NCBI GenBank assembly: GCA_963921355.3
Contig: OZ001190.1
Span: forward strand, 3,534,001-3,598,000
Source of the DNA: CAWUEZ02 sp963921355
GTDB taxonomy: Bacteria > Pseudomonadota > Alphaproteobacteria > Thalassobaculales > Thalassobaculaceae
Direction: 5' to 3'
Length of the DNA stretch: 64,000 bases
Program-made: the position numbers and the translations under genes
Notes under the pieces: generated by a model
Database searches by the model: none
Told to the model about the DNA's origin: nothing
The model's input: only the letters and a program-made list of their open reading frames with translations
Part shown: piece after piece, positions 16,718-26,842 of the stretch
How positions within the stretch are numbered: position 1 is the stretch's first letter
Layout of the letters: every line of letters starts with the position of its first letter

Positions 16718-18229
16718 TCACCGCGTCGCCACGGCCGTCCCGGCTTCGCCGAGGGCCACGCGATAGTTCGTGATCAGGTTCTCGACGGAGGCCGACATCA
16801 GATCGGTGAAGGTCGAGGGATAAATCCCCATCCACAGAACGAGGATGACCAGAGGCGCGAAGACCGCGACCTCCCTGGGGCTGAGATCGAGGAGTGCGCG
16901 CAGCTGCTCTTTCTCGAGTTTGCCGAAGATCACCCGTCGATACAGATAGAGCATGTATGCCGCCCCCAGGATCAGTCCGGTCGCTGTGAAGGCCGCCAAA
17001 CAGGTGCTGACCTGGAATGCGCCGGCGAGGATCAGGATCTCCCCGACGAAACCACTGGTGCCCGGCAGGCCGACCGACGCCATCATGAACAGCATGAACA
17101 CCAGTGCGTAGCGCGGCATGTTTTCGGCCAGGCCGCCATAGGCTGCGATCTCGCGGGTGTGCATGCGGTCGTAGACCACACTGACGCAGAGGAACAGCGC
17201 GCCTGAAACGATGCCGTGCGACAGCATCTGGAAGATCGACCCCTCAACCCCCTGGGTTGTCATCGTGAACATACCGATCGTCACGAAGCCCATATGGGCA
17301 ACAGAGGAGTATGCGATCAGCTTCTTCATATCCTCCTGAACGAGGGCAACCAGAGAGGTGTAGATCACCGCGACGACGCTGAGCGAGTAAACCAGCGGTG
17401 CGAAGAAGTCGGAGGCTTCCGGGAACATCGGGATCGAGAAGCGGAGGAAACCGTAGCCCCCCATCTTCAGGAGAACGCCAGCCAGGATGACCGATCCCGC
17501 GGTCGGCGCCTCGACATGGGCATCCGGAAGCCAGGTGTGGACCGGCCACATCGGCACCTTGACGGCGAAGGACGCGAAGAAGGCGAGCCACAGCCAGGTC
17601 TGAAGATCAGCCGCGAACCGGGTGCCCATCAGGGTCGGGATATCGGTGGTCCCGGCCTGCCAGTACATCGCCAGAATGGCAATCAGCATCAGAACCGATC
17701 CGGCCAGGGTGTAGAGGAAGAACTTGAACGCCGCGTACACCCGGCGTCCGCCGCCCCAAACCCCGATGATCAGGAACATCGGGATCAGCACGCCTTCGAA
17801 GAAGATATAGAACAGGAAGATGTCCAGGGCGCAGAACATCCCGACCATCATGGTCTCCAGAACCAGGAAGGCGATCATGTACTCGCGCACCCGGTTCTTG
17901 ATGGCATCCCAGCTGGCCAGGATGCAGATCGGCGTCAGCAGCGTGGACAGCAGGACGAACCAGACGGAAATCCCGTCGACCCCCATGTGGTAGGCGATCG
18001 AGGATCCAGGGATCCATTCAGCCCTCTGAACCAGCTGGAAGTCGGCTGTGTTCGGGTCGAAATAGGTCAGGATCAGCAGCGAGATCAGGAACACCGATCC
18101 GGAGGCGACCAGCGCCAGCCAGCGCGATGAGCTGGCGATCTGCTCCTCGGTGCCGCGCACCGTCAGAATGAACAGCATCCCGAGCAGGGGACCGAACGTG
18201 ACGATCGTCAGCAGCCATTGCTCCAGCAT
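16718..18229 (-). CDS. nuoM: NADH-quinone oxidoreductase subunit M
   Basis: 503 residues, about 14 membrane helices. It is an antiporter-like subunit of complex I. GVDGISVWFVLLSTLLTPICIL, FYIFFEGVLIPMFLIIGVWGG with the key glutamate, and VKVPMWPVHTWLPDAHVEAPTAGSVILAGVLLKMGGYG are diagnostic. Starts five bases after the nuoL stop. Confidence 0.98.
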   Translation of the reverse strand: MLEQWLLTIVTFGPLLGMLFILTVRGTEEQIASSSRWLALVASGSVFLISLLILTYFDPNTADFQLVQRAEWIPGSSIAYHMGVDGISVWFVLLSTLLTPICILASWDAIKNRVREYMIAFLVLETMMVGMFCALDIFLFYIFFEGVLIPMFLIIGVWGGGRRVYAAFKFFLYTLAGSVLMLIAILAMYWQAGTTDIPTLMGTRFAADLQTWLWLAFFASFAVKVPMWPVHTWLPDAHVEAPTAGSVILAGVLLKMGGYGFLRFSIPMFPEASDFFAPLVYSLSVVAVIYTSLVALVQEDMKKLIAYSSVAHMGFVTIGMFTMTTQGVEGSIFQMLSHGIVSGALFLCVSVVYDRMHTREIAAYGGLAENMPRYALVFMLFMMASVGLPGTSGFVGEILILAGAFQVSTCLAAFTATGLILGAAYMLYLYRRVIFGKLEKEQLRALLDLSPREVAVFAPLVILVLWMGIYPSTFTDLMSASVENLITNYRVALGEAGTAVATR

Positions 18230-18233
18230 CGGA

Positions 18234-20162
18234 TCAGCCCCCGAAAGCCAAGTACCAGGTCACCAGCACCACCACACCGATCAGCATCGCGAAGGCGTAG
18301 TGGTACAGATAGCCTGTCTGAAGCCGGGCAACGTGGCCGGCACACCAGCGCGCCATCGCGCTGACCCCGTCAGGGCCGAAACCGTCAATGATCGCCCGGT
18401 CCCCGGTCTGCCAGAACCCGAGCCCAGCCTGCCAGGAATGTTTGACGAACAGCCAGTCATAGAGTTCGTCGAAGTACCACTTGTTCAGCAGGAACAGGTA
18501 GACCGGTCGGATTGACTGGGCGACCTGAGCCGGCAGCCCCGGCTTGACGATATAGGCGTAGTAGGCGGCGGCGATCCCGGCCACCGCGACAACGATGGGC
18601 AGCAGCTTCACCCAGAGCGGCACATGGTGGGCCGCTTCGACGGTGTTGTTGCCCTCCAGCACCAGGATCGACGAGCCCCAGAACGCGTCCATGCCGCTGC
18701 CGACAAACGTGTTGTAGCCGACATAGCCGCTGATCACGGCGCCGATCGCCAGGACGATCAACGGGATCAGCATCACCGGCGGCGATTCATGGGCGTGATC
18801 CAAGGTGTGCTGGTCCATTCGCGGCGTACCGTGGAAGGTCAGGAAGAGCAATCGCCACGAGTAGAATGCGGTCAGAAGCGCGGCGATGATCCCCATCCAG
18901 AAGGCGAACAGACCGAAGTTTGTATGATCGGCATAGGCCGCTTCGATGATGATGTCCTTCGAGTAGAAACCGGCGAAGAATGGGATGCCGGCCAGCGCCA
19001 GGCTGCCGATCCACATCATCGCGTAGGTCCACGGGATCTTGCGCCAGATTCCGCCCATCTTGCGCATGTCCTGCTCATCATGCAGGGCATGGATCACCGA
19101 ACCGGCGGACAGGAACAGCAGCGCCTTGAAGAAGGCGTGGGTCATCAGGTGGAAGATCGCCGCGGAATAGGCGGAAACACCGAGGGCGAAGAACATGTAG
19201 CCAAGCTGGCTGCAGGTCGAATAGGCGATCACCCGCTTGATGTCGTTCTGGGTCGTGCCGACGGTGGCGGCGAAGAACGCCGTTGCGGCCCCGACCACGG
19301 TCACCACCATCAGTGCGACCGGCGCATACTCAAACAGCGGTGACATCCGTGCCACCAGGAACACCCCGGCGGTCACCATTGTGGCCGCATGGATCAGCGC
19401 GGAGACCGGTGTCGGGCCTTCCATGGCGTCCGGCAGCCAGGTGTGCAGGCCAAGCTGCGCGGACTTACCCATAGCGCCGATGAACAGCAGGATGGCGATC
19501 ACCGTAAGCGCGTCGGCTTCCATGCCGAGGAAGGAGATGGTCTCCCCGGCCTTCTCTGGCGCGGCGGCGAAGATCGCGTCGAAGGTGACTGCATCGAACA
19601 GCAGGAAGCAGCCGAAGATGCCGAGGGCGAAGCCGAAATCCCCGACCCGATTGACGACAAACGCCTTGATGGCGGCAGCATTGGCCGAAGGGCGATCGAA
19701 CCAGAACCCGATCAGCAGATAGGAGGCGACGCCCACCCCTTCCCAGCCGAAGAACAGCTGGATCAGGTTGTCGGCCGTGACCAGCATCAGCATCGCGAAG
19801 GTGAAGAACGACAGGTAGGCCATGAACCGCGGGATCGCGTTGTCGTGGCTCATGTATCCGACCGAGTAGACATGAACCATCGAGGACACGACGGTCACGA
19901 CCAGGACCATGACAGCGGTCAGGGTGTCCCAACGCAGCGACCAGTTCGCCTCGAAACTGCCGGAGTCGATCCAGGTGAACAGCTCCACGGTCCTGGACTG
20001 ACCCTGAATCGCGACTTCCCAGAACGCGATGATCGAGAGCGCCGCCGAAATCAGCATGGCGCCGCACGTCACGATCTGGGCACTCCGGTCGCCCAGCCGC
20101 CTGTTGCCGAACCCGGCGATCAGCGCGCCGAGCAGCGGCAGGAATACGATCGCGGCATACAT
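18234..20162 (-). CDS. nuoL: NADH-quinone oxidoreductase subunit L
   Basis: 642 residues. It is the distal antiporter-like subunit of complex I, with the long lateral helix at its C-terminus. LFFGWEGVGVASYLLIGFWFDRPSANAAAIKAFVVNRVGD and LGLHTWLPDAMEGPTPVSALIHAATMVTAGVFL are NuoL signatures. The region EWLFDELYDWLFV-like (YFDELYDWLFVKH) near the end is also typical. Starts four bases after the nuoK stop. Confidence 0.98.
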   Translation of the reverse strand: MYAAIVFLPLLGALIAGFGNRRLGDRSAQIVTCGAMLISAALSIIAFWEVAIQGQSRTVELFTWIDSGSFEANWSLRWDTLTAVMVLVVTVVSSMVHVYSVGYMSHDNAIPRFMAYLSFFTFAMLMLVTADNLIQLFFGWEGVGVASYLLIGFWFDRPSANAAAIKAFVVNRVGDFGFALGIFGCFLLFDAVTFDAIFAAAPEKAGETISFLGMEADALTVIAILLFIGAMGKSAQLGLHTWLPDAMEGPTPVSALIHAATMVTAGVFLVARMSPLFEYAPVALMVVTVVGAATAFFAATVGTTQNDIKRVIAYSTCSQLGYMFFALGVSAYSAAIFHLMTHAFFKALLFLSAGSVIHALHDEQDMRKMGGIWRKIPWTYAMMWIGSLALAGIPFFAGFYSKDIIIEAAYADHTNFGLFAFWMGIIAALLTAFYSWRLLFLTFHGTPRMDQHTLDHAHESPPVMLIPLIVLAIGAVISGYVGYNTFVGSGMDAFWGSSILVLEGNNTVEAAHHVPLWVKLLPIVVAVAGIAAAYYAYIVKPGLPAQVAQSIRPVYLFLLNKWYFDELYDWLFVKHSWQAGLGFWQTGDRAIIDGFGPDGVSAMARWCAGHVARLQTGYLYHYAFAMLIGVVVLVTWYLAFGG

Positions 20163-20165
20163 CGG

Positions 20166-20474
20166 TCAGCCCTTCATCAGATTGATGTCTTCAACCGCGA
20201 TCGATCCGCGGTTTCGGAAGTAGACCACCAGAATGGCGAGGCCGATGGCCGCCTCGGCCGCGGCGACGGTCAGAACGAAGATCGCGAAGACCTGACCGAC
20301 CAGGTCACCCAGCGCCGTCGAGAACGCCACGAGATTGATGTTCACGGCGAGCAGCATGAGCTCGACCGACATCAGAATGATGATCACGTTCTTACGGTTC
20401 AGGAAGATCCCGAAGATGCCGAGCGTGAACAGGATCGCCGCAACGGTCAGGTAATGGCCGAGACCGATTTCCAT
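20166..20474 (-). CDS. nuoK: NADH-quinone oxidoreductase subunit K
   Basis: 102 residues, three membrane helices. It is a proton-channel subunit of complex I; the conserved buried glutamates fall in IIILMSVELMLLAVNINLVAF and VAAAEAAIGLAILVVYFRNRGSI. Its start is one base from the nuoJ stop. Confidence 0.97.
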   Translation of the reverse strand: MEIGLGHYLTVAAILFTLGIFGIFLNRKNVIIILMSVELMLLAVNINLVAFSTALGDLVGQVFAIFVLTVAAAEAAIGLAILVVYFRNRGSIAVEDINLMKG

Positions 20475-20475
20475 G

Positions 20476-21090
20476 TCAGACCCCTCCCCGCCGCGTCACG
20501 TTCACGACATCAACCACATCCTCGCGGCGCCGCGTGTTCTGGGCTTCAACCGATTGCCGCTTCACACCCGGACGCGACCGCAGGGTCAGAACGATGGCGC
20601 CGATCATGGCGATCAGCAGCACCAGGCCGGCGGCCTGGAAGGCCAGCGCGTAGCGGGTATAGAGCACCTGACCGAGCGCATAGGTGTTCGGCGTCTCTTC
20701 CACCGGTGGGATCGGCGCGCCCGCGACCGCGGGCACCTCAGGGGCGACGGTCCAGGCGCCGACCACCAGAACCAGTTCCGCGAACAGCACCAGTCCAATC
20801 AGCGCGCCGACCGGGAGAAACCGGCTAAAGCCCTGTCGCAGTTCGACAAAGTTGATGTCGAGCATCATCACGACAAAGAGGAACAGGACAGCGACCGCGC
20901 CGACATAGACGACGACCAGGATCATCGCCAGGAACTCGGCCCCCATCAGAACGAACAGTCCGGCGGCGTTGAAGAACGCCAGGATGAGAAACAGGACCGA
21001 GTGAACCGGGTTGCGTGATGACACGACCATCACGCCCGACGCGACCGCCACGAACGCGAACAGGTAGAATACCAAGGCCTGTACAGCCAT
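20476..21090 (-). CDS. nuoJ: NADH-quinone oxidoreductase subunit J
   Basis: 204 residues with five membrane helices and a basic C-terminal tail. MVVSSRNPVHSVLFLILAFFNAAGLFVLMGAEFLAMILVVVYVGAVAVLFLFVVMMLD is the most conserved part of the subunit. The complex I J subunit carries the pi-bulge helix near the E-channel. A 94-base gap separates it from nuoI, the largest gap inside the operon. Confidence 0.97.
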   Translation of the reverse strand: MAVQALVFYLFAFVAVASGVMVVSSRNPVHSVLFLILAFFNAAGLFVLMGAEFLAMILVVVYVGAVAVLFLFVVMMLDINFVELRQGFSRFLPVGALIGLVLFAELVLVVGAWTVAPEVPAVAGAPIPPVEETPNTYALGQVLYTRYALAFQAAGLVLLIAMIGAIVLTLRSRPGVKRQSVEAQNTRRREDVVDVVNVTRRGGV

Positions 21091-21184
21091 CTCAGTTCCT
21101 TCCCCAGGTCATTCGACCCAATCCGCCGAGAAGCGTCGGCGGCCCCGCAGTCTCAGTGCCCGTCGGCGTTGATCACGTCGATGC

Positions 21185-21673
21185 TCAACGGTACGGCGCG
21201 TCCGCCGTCAGATTGCGGCTGATTTCGGTTTCCCATCGGTCCCCGTTCGCCAGCAGTTTTTCCTTGTTGTAGAACAGCTCCTCGCGCGTCTCGGTCGCGA
21301 GCTCGAAGTTCGGCCCCTCGACAATCGCATCGACCGGGCATGCTTCCTGACAGAAGCCGCAGTAGATGCACTTGGTCATGTCGATGTCGTATCGGGTGGT
21401 GCGGCGCGACCCGTCGGCGCGAGGCTCGGCTTCGATGGTGATCGCCTGCGCCGGGCAGATCGCCTCGCACAGTTTGCACGCGATGCAGCGCTCTTCGCCG
21501 TTGGGATAGCGGCGCAGCGCATGCTCGCCCCGAAACCGGGGGCTGAGCGGCCCCTTCTCGTAGGGATAGTTCAGCGTCACCTTCGGACGGAAGAAGTACT
21601 TCAACGTCAGGGACAGGCCCGCGACCAGTTCCGACAGCAGAAGGCTTTTCGCACGGTATCCGACGGAAGCCAT
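21185..21673 (-). CDS. nuoI: NADH-quinone oxidoreductase subunit I
   Basis: 162 residues from ATG 21673 with AGGGTGAG upstream; a GTG at 21682 is possible. It is a ferredoxin-like subunit carrying clusters N6a and N6b. Two 4Fe-4S motifs are visible, CIACKLCEAICP and CIYCGFCQEACP. RPKVTLNYPYEKGPLSPRFRGEHALRRY is typical of alphaproteobacterial and mitochondrial homologues. Confidence 0.97.
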   Translation of the reverse strand: MASVGYRAKSLLLSELVAGLSLTLKYFFRPKVTLNYPYEKGPLSPRFRGEHALRRYPNGEERCIACKLCEAICPAQAITIEAEPRADGSRRTTRYDIDMTKCIYCGFCQEACPVDAIVEGPNFELATETREELFYNKEKLLANGDRWETEISRNLTADAPYR

Positions 21674-21709
21674 CGATCTCACCCTTTCCTAAACGCGACC
21701 CAAGCCGCC

Positions 21710-22714
21710 TCAGGGAACCCAGTCGAAGGCCACGAGCACACCGGCCGTAACCACGACCCACAGCAGCGAAAGCGGCAGGAAAACCTTCCAGCCGAGCCGC
21801 ATCAGTTGGTCGTAGCGGTAGCGCGGGAACGTGGCCCGAACCCAGAGAAACACGAACAGCAACGCCGCCACTTTCAGGCAGAACCAGATCGGTCCGGGGA
21901 TCCAGTTGAACGGCGCGATATCGAAGGGCGGCAGCCAGCCCCCGAGGAACAGGATCGTCGTGATCGCGCTCATCAGGATCATGTTGGCGTACTCGCCCAG
22001 GAAGAAGAGCGCGAAGCTCATCGACGAGTATTCGACGAAGTAGCCGGCGACCAGTTCGGACTCGCCTTCGGGCAGGTCGAACGGCGACCGGTTGGTCTCG
22101 GCCAGAGCCGACACGAAGAAGACGACGAACATCGGCAGCAGCGGAATGGCGAACCAGACGGTCTGCTGGGCCAGGACGATGTCCGACAGATTCAGAGATC
22201 CGACACAGAGCAGCACCGTGATGATCACGAAGCCGATCGATACTTCGTATGACACCATCTGGGCGGCGGAGCGCAGCGCGCCGAGGAACGCATATTTCGA
22301 GTTCGACGCCCATCCCGACATGATCACGCCGTAGACGCCGAGCGAACTGATGGCGAACAGGTACAGGATCCCAACATTGATGTCTGCGAGCACGAGGCCC
22401 GCACCCACCGGGATCACCGCCCAGGCAATCAGGCTGAGCACGAAGGTCAGCATCGGTGCGATCAGGAAGATGATCTTGTTGGCGCCGGCCGGCAGGATAG
22501 TCTCCTTGGCCAGCAGCTTGATGGCATCTGCGAAAGGCTGGAACAGACCGAACGGACCGACGACGTTCGGGCCCTTGCGGAGCTGGATTGCCCCGATCAC
22601 CCGGCGCTCGAAGTACGTCAGGTAGGCGACCGCCACCAACAGCGGAACGACCAGCGCGAAGATCTGCGCCACGATGATGGCTGTCGGCAGCACATATGTA
22701 TCAATGAACCCCAT
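21710..22714 (-). CDS. nuoH: NADH-quinone oxidoreductase subunit H
   Basis: 334 residues, eight membrane helices. It is the quinone-chamber subunit of complex I. ERRVIGAIQLRKGPNVVGPFGLFQPFADAIKLL and AETNRSPFDLPEGESELVAGYFVEYSS are the conserved charged loops that line the quinone site and E-channel. Starts 22 bases after the nuoG stop. Confidence 0.98.
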   Translation of the reverse strand: MGFIDTYVLPTAIIVAQIFALVVPLLVAVAYLTYFERRVIGAIQLRKGPNVVGPFGLFQPFADAIKLLAKETILPAGANKIIFLIAPMLTFVLSLIAWAVIPVGAGLVLADINVGILYLFAISSLGVYGVIMSGWASNSKYAFLGALRSAAQMVSYEVSIGFVIITVLLCVGSLNLSDIVLAQQTVWFAIPLLPMFVVFFVSALAETNRSPFDLPEGESELVAGYFVEYSSMSFALFFLGEYANMILMSAITTILFLGGWLPPFDIAPFNWIPGPIWFCLKVAALLFVFLWVRATFPRYRYDQLMRLGWKVFLPLSLLWVVVTAGVLVAFDWVP

Positions 22715-22736
22715 AACCCCGCGCCCCGCCTCTCGC

Positions 22737-24833
22737 TCAGCCGTCCGTGCCCGTCGCCGCCGCCTTCTTCGGCAGCACGAACGCCTCGGTGCACTCCGCC
22801 ATCGTGTGCGATGCCCGACTGATCGGATCGGTCATATAGAAGTTCTCGACCGGTGACACGAACGCACCGCCGTCGAGCGCGCCCGCGACGCCGACCGCGG
22901 TCCACGGAGCGGGCTCGATCGTGTCGATGGCCGCGAAACTCGGGTGGTCAGCCCGCATCGCGGTCCGGAGTCCCTCCAGCGAATCGAACGGAAGCGTGTG
23001 TCCGACAGCAGCGGAGAGCGCCCGCAGGATCTTCCAGTCCTCCCTTGCCTCGCCGGGAGGAAACGCCGCCGCAATGCCCTGCTGGACCCGTCCCTCGGTG
23101 TTGACGTAGAGCCCGTCCTTCTCGGTGTACGCAGCGCCCGGCAGAATGACGTCCGCCCGATGGGCGCCGCGGTCGCCGTGATGCCCCTGGTAGACCACGA
23201 AGGCGTCACCGAAATCGCCGTCGACCTCATCGGCACCGAGCAGATAGACCAATTTCACGGCCCCCTGCGCAGCACCTTCGACGATGCCGGCGACGTCGCG
23301 TCCGCCATCGCCCGGTAGGAAGCCGAGATCGAGACCACCGACCCGGGACGCGGCGGTATGCAGCACATTGAAACCGTTCCACCCGGCGACCGGGTTGCCC
23401 TCTTCGTCGGTCGATGGGTCGACCACCATGCCGGTCGTCTCTGCGATCCGGCTGGCCGCCGCCAGCACAGCCGACCCATCCGGCCGCGCCAGCGCGCCCA
23501 TGCCCACGATCAGCATCGGCCGCTTGGCCTCCTGAAGAACCTTGGCGAACGGGTGACTCCCGTCGGCGACTTCGGCCAGGGTCTTGGGGCCGGCGCCGAG
23601 GCTCTCGACATCGTAGCCGAGGTCCAACGGCTCGCCGATCAGGCCGATCAGGAACGGGCCCTGGAGCCAGCGCTTGCGAATACGGGCATTGACCAGCGCC
23701 GCTTCCCAACGCGGGTTGGTCCCGATCAGCAGGAGCGCATCGGCATCCTCGATCCCGGCAATCGTTGTGTTGAAGAGATAGCCCGAACGGCCGGCGCCGC
23801 CGACCGCGGCCCCGTCCTGACGGCAATCCAGGTGCGGACTGCCCAGATCCTTCATCAGACGCTTGAGGCTGTACATAGATTCCGCATCGACGGTGTCGCC
23901 GGCAATGGCGGCGATCTCATCGCCGCGCAGAGCCTTCAACCGTTCCGCCACCGCTCCGAAAGCCTGGGCCCAGGTCGCCGGTTCCAGCTTACCGTCCCGG
24001 CGCACGTAGGGCCGGACGAGCCGCTGCCGACGGAGGCCGTCACAGGCGTAACGGGTCTTATCGGAGATCCATTCTTCATTGATGTCTTCATGCAGCCGGG
24101 GCAGCACGCGCAAGACCTCGGAACCCCGGCTGTCGACGCGGACGTTCGAGCCGACGGCATCCATCACGTCGACGGATTCCGTCTTCTTCAGTTCCCAGGG
24201 GCGGGCGACGAAGGCGTAGGGCTTCGATGTCAGCGCGCCGACCGGGCAGAGGTCGATGACATTGGCCGACAGTTCGCTGTCGAGCGCCTTCTCGAGATAG
24301 GTCGTGATCTCCGCGTCTTCGCCGCGGTTCAACATGCCCATGTCGGTCACGCCGGCAATCTCCGTCGAGAACCGGACGCAGCGGGTGCAGTGGATGCACC
24401 GGGTCATGATGGTCTTGACGAGCGGCCCCATCTCCTTGTCGGTGACGGCGCGCTTGTTCTCCTGGTAGCGCGATGAATGGAAGCCGTAGCCCATGGCCTG
24501 ATCTTGCAGGTCACATTCGCCGCCCTGGTCGCAGATCGGACAGTCGAGCGGGTGGTTGATCAGCAGGAACTCCATGGTTCCTTTCTGAGCCTTGCGCGCG
24601 ACATCGGACTTGGTGTGGACCACCATCCCGTCACCCGCGGGGAAGGCACATGAAGCGACGGGTTTCGGCGCTTTCTCAAGCTCCACCAGGCACATCCGGC
24701 AATTGCCGGCGATCGACAGGCGGTCGTGAAAGCAAAACCGCGGAACCTCGGCGCCGGCGGCTTCACACGCCTGCAGCACCGTCGACCCGGCCGGGACCTC
24801 GACCTCGACTCCGTCGACCGTCAGCTTAGGCAT
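22737..24833 (-). CDS. nuoG: NADH-quinone oxidoreductase subunit G
   Basis: 698 residues from ATG 24833; the upstream extension to 24998 overlaps nuoF in another frame. The N-terminus binds a 2Fe-2S cluster (CRMCLVELEKAPKPVASC), then a His-containing 4Fe-4S site (HPLDCPICDQGGECDLQD), then a 4Fe-4S site (RCIHCTRCVRF). The rest is the degenerate molybdopterin-oxidoreductase-like domain. It transfers electrons between NuoF and NuoI in the peripheral arm. Confidence 0.97.
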   Translation of the reverse strand: MPKLTVDGVEVEVPAGSTVLQACEAAGAEVPRFCFHDRLSIAGNCRMCLVELEKAPKPVASCAFPAGDGMVVHTKSDVARKAQKGTMEFLLINHPLDCPICDQGGECDLQDQAMGYGFHSSRYQENKRAVTDKEMGPLVKTIMTRCIHCTRCVRFSTEIAGVTDMGMLNRGEDAEITTYLEKALDSELSANVIDLCPVGALTSKPYAFVARPWELKKTESVDVMDAVGSNVRVDSRGSEVLRVLPRLHEDINEEWISDKTRYACDGLRRQRLVRPYVRRDGKLEPATWAQAFGAVAERLKALRGDEIAAIAGDTVDAESMYSLKRLMKDLGSPHLDCRQDGAAVGGAGRSGYLFNTTIAGIEDADALLLIGTNPRWEAALVNARIRKRWLQGPFLIGLIGEPLDLGYDVESLGAGPKTLAEVADGSHPFAKVLQEAKRPMLIVGMGALARPDGSAVLAAASRIAETTGMVVDPSTDEEGNPVAGWNGFNVLHTAASRVGGLDLGFLPGDGGRDVAGIVEGAAQGAVKLVYLLGADEVDGDFGDAFVVYQGHHGDRGAHRADVILPGAAYTEKDGLYVNTEGRVQQGIAAAFPPGEAREDWKILRALSAAVGHTLPFDSLEGLRTAMRADHPSFAAIDTIEPAPWTAVGVAGALDGGAFVSPVENFYMTDPISRASHTMAECTEAFVLPKKAAATGTDG

Positions 24834-24862
24834 CTCGCCCTCTCCTTCCTCGTCGGCCCGGT

Positions 24863-26170
24863 CTACTCGGCCGCCACGGCGGCCGGTTGCCCGACAGGCT
24901 CGCCCGCCTTGCGGGCAGCAATCCTGCGTTCCATCTCCGGCCGGAAATGCCGGATCAATCCCTGGATCGGCCAGGCGGCCGCGTCCCCGAGGGCGCAAAT
25001 CGTGTGACCTTCGACCTGACGGGTCACCTCTTCAAGCGTGTCAATCTCGTCGACATCGGCGTCGCCACGGACCATCCGCTCCATCACGCGCCACATCCAG
25101 CCGGTTCCCTCGCGGCATGGCGTGCACTGCCCGCAGCTCTCGTGCTTGTAGAAATGGCTGAGGCGCGCGATCGCCTTCACGACATCGGTGTCCTTGTTCA
25201 TGACGATCACCGCCGCCGTTCCGAGACCCGAGCGGACCTCGCGCAGCGAATCGAAATCCATCAGGACGTCATCGCAGATCGACTTCGGCAGCAGCGGAAC
25301 AGAGGAGCCGCCGGGGATCACCGCCAGCAGGTTGTCCCAGCCACCGATCACCCCGCCGGCATGCTTGTCGATCAGTTCGCGCAGCGGAATACCGAGCTCT
25401 TCCTCGACATTGCAGGGATTGTTCACATGCCCGGAGATCGAGAAAATCTTGGGGCCGGCATTCTTGGGGCGCCCGAGCCCGGCGAACCATTCGGCCCCCC
25501 GGCGCACGATCGTCGGCGTCACCGCAATAGACTCGACATTGTTAACCGTCGTCGGGCAGCCGTAGAGGCCGACCCCGGCGGGAAACGGCGGCTTCAGCCG
25601 CGGCTGGCCCTTCTTGCCCTCCAACGACTCGAGCAGCGCCGTTTCTTCACCGCAGATGTAGGCGCCCGCACCCCGGTGCAGGATCACATCGAAGTCGTAG
25701 CCTGATCCGCAGGCGTTCTTACCGATCAGGCCGGCGTCGTAGGCCTCGTCGATCGCGGCCTGAAGCCGCTGGGCCTCATTATAGAACTCACCCCGGATGT
25801 AGATGAACGCCGCCGAGGCACGCATGGCATAGCCGCCGACCAGACAGCCCTCGATCAGTTTGTGGGGATCGTGGCGCATGATCTCCCGGTCCTTGCAGGT
25901 CCCGGGTTCGGATTCATCGGCGTTGACCACCAGGTAATGCGGCTTGTCCTTGACCTCTTTCGGCATGAACGACCACTTCAGGCCGGTCGGAAAGCCCGCT
26001 CCACCGCGCCCACGCAGCCCCGATGCCTTGATCAGTTCCACGATGTCTTCCGGCGACATCTGCAGGATCTCTTTGGTATTGGACCAGTCCCCGCGCTTGC
26101 GCGCGCCGGCGAGGCTCCAGTCGAACCAGCCGTAGAGGTTGGTGAAGATGCGATCTTCGTCCTTCAACAT
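24863..26170 (-). CDS. nuoF: NADH-quinone oxidoreductase subunit F
   Basis: 435 residues. It is the NADH- and FMN-binding subunit. GLRGRGGAGFPTGLKWSFM binds NADH/FMN, GAGAYICGEETALLESLEGKKGQPR lines the FMN site, and ESCGQCTPCREGTGWM with a later cysteine (EGHTICALGD) holds cluster N3. It begins directly after the nuoE stop with no gap. Confidence 0.98.
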   Translation of the reverse strand: MLKDEDRIFTNLYGWFDWSLAGARKRGDWSNTKEILQMSPEDIVELIKASGLRGRGGAGFPTGLKWSFMPKEVKDKPHYLVVNADESEPGTCKDREIMRHDPHKLIEGCLVGGYAMRASAAFIYIRGEFYNEAQRLQAAIDEAYDAGLIGKNACGSGYDFDVILHRGAGAYICGEETALLESLEGKKGQPRLKPPFPAGVGLYGCPTTVNNVESIAVTPTIVRRGAEWFAGLGRPKNAGPKIFSISGHVNNPCNVEEELGIPLRELIDKHAGGVIGGWDNLLAVIPGGSSVPLLPKSICDDVLMDFDSLREVRSGLGTAAVIVMNKDTDVVKAIARLSHFYKHESCGQCTPCREGTGWMWRVMERMVRGDADVDEIDTLEEVTRQVEGHTICALGDAAAWPIQGLIRHFRPEMERRIAARKAGEPVGQPAAVAAE

Positions 26171-26842
26171 TCAATCGCCTCCGCCAGCTGCGGCCCCACG
26201 CTCCGCGAACCACGGGGGAACTCCGTCCGTATCTTTCAACGACACCAGCGATGTCGGGCCGTCCTTGGACATCGACCCCTGACGCCCGGCCATCGAGCCC
26301 ACCGTCGGCGCCTCGCCCCGCTTCAGAGCCTCGATCAGCGCTCCCGTACTGTCGTAATCAAGGTCCTCGTAGACGTCGTCATTCACCTGCAGAACGGGTG
26401 CGTTGGCGCACACGCCCAGGCATTCCACCTCCAGCAGGGTGAACTGGCCGTCCTCTGTCGACTCATGGTTCTTCGACAATCCGAGCTTGTCCTTGATGCA
26501 GCGCATCACATCGTCGGAGCCACGTAGCCAGCAGGGAGTCGTCGTGCAGGCCTGCAGGAACCAGGTGCCGACCGGCGCCAGGTTGTACATCGTGTAGAAG
26601 GAAGCGACCTCGAGCACCCGGATCCGCGCCATGTCGAGGGTCTCGGCAATCGCGTCGATCGCTTTCAACGGAATCCAATTGTTGTGCTGGCGCTGGGCCA
26701 GATCCAACAACGGCAAGACGGCACTCGCCTGTCGGCCCGCCGGATACTTGGCGACGATCCGGTCGATCTCCGCCTTGCTTTCCGCCGTCCAGACGAAGCT
26801 GTCCGGCTGCTGATGGGCCTCCGCGATCGGTTTGGTCGTCAT
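26171..26842 (-). CDS. nuoE: NADH-quinone oxidoreductase subunit E
   Basis: 223 residues. The thioredoxin-like 2Fe-2S domain has the ligands in CTTTPCWLRG and CLGVCANAP (cluster N1a). The C-terminal 50 or so residues, after LIEALKRGEAP, are an extension usual in alphaproteobacteria. Its start ATG overlaps the nuoD stop by four bases. Confidence 0.97.
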   Translation of the reverse strand: MTTKPIAEAHQQPDSFVWTAESKAEIDRIVAKYPAGRQASAVLPLLDLAQRQHNNWIPLKAIDAIAETLDMARIRVLEVASFYTMYNLAPVGTWFLQACTTTPCWLRGSDDVMRCIKDKLGLSKNHESTEDGQFTLLEVECLGVCANAPVLQVNDDVYEDLDYDSTGALIEALKRGEAPTVGSMAGRQGSMSKDGPTSLVSLKDTDGVPPWFAERGAAAGGGD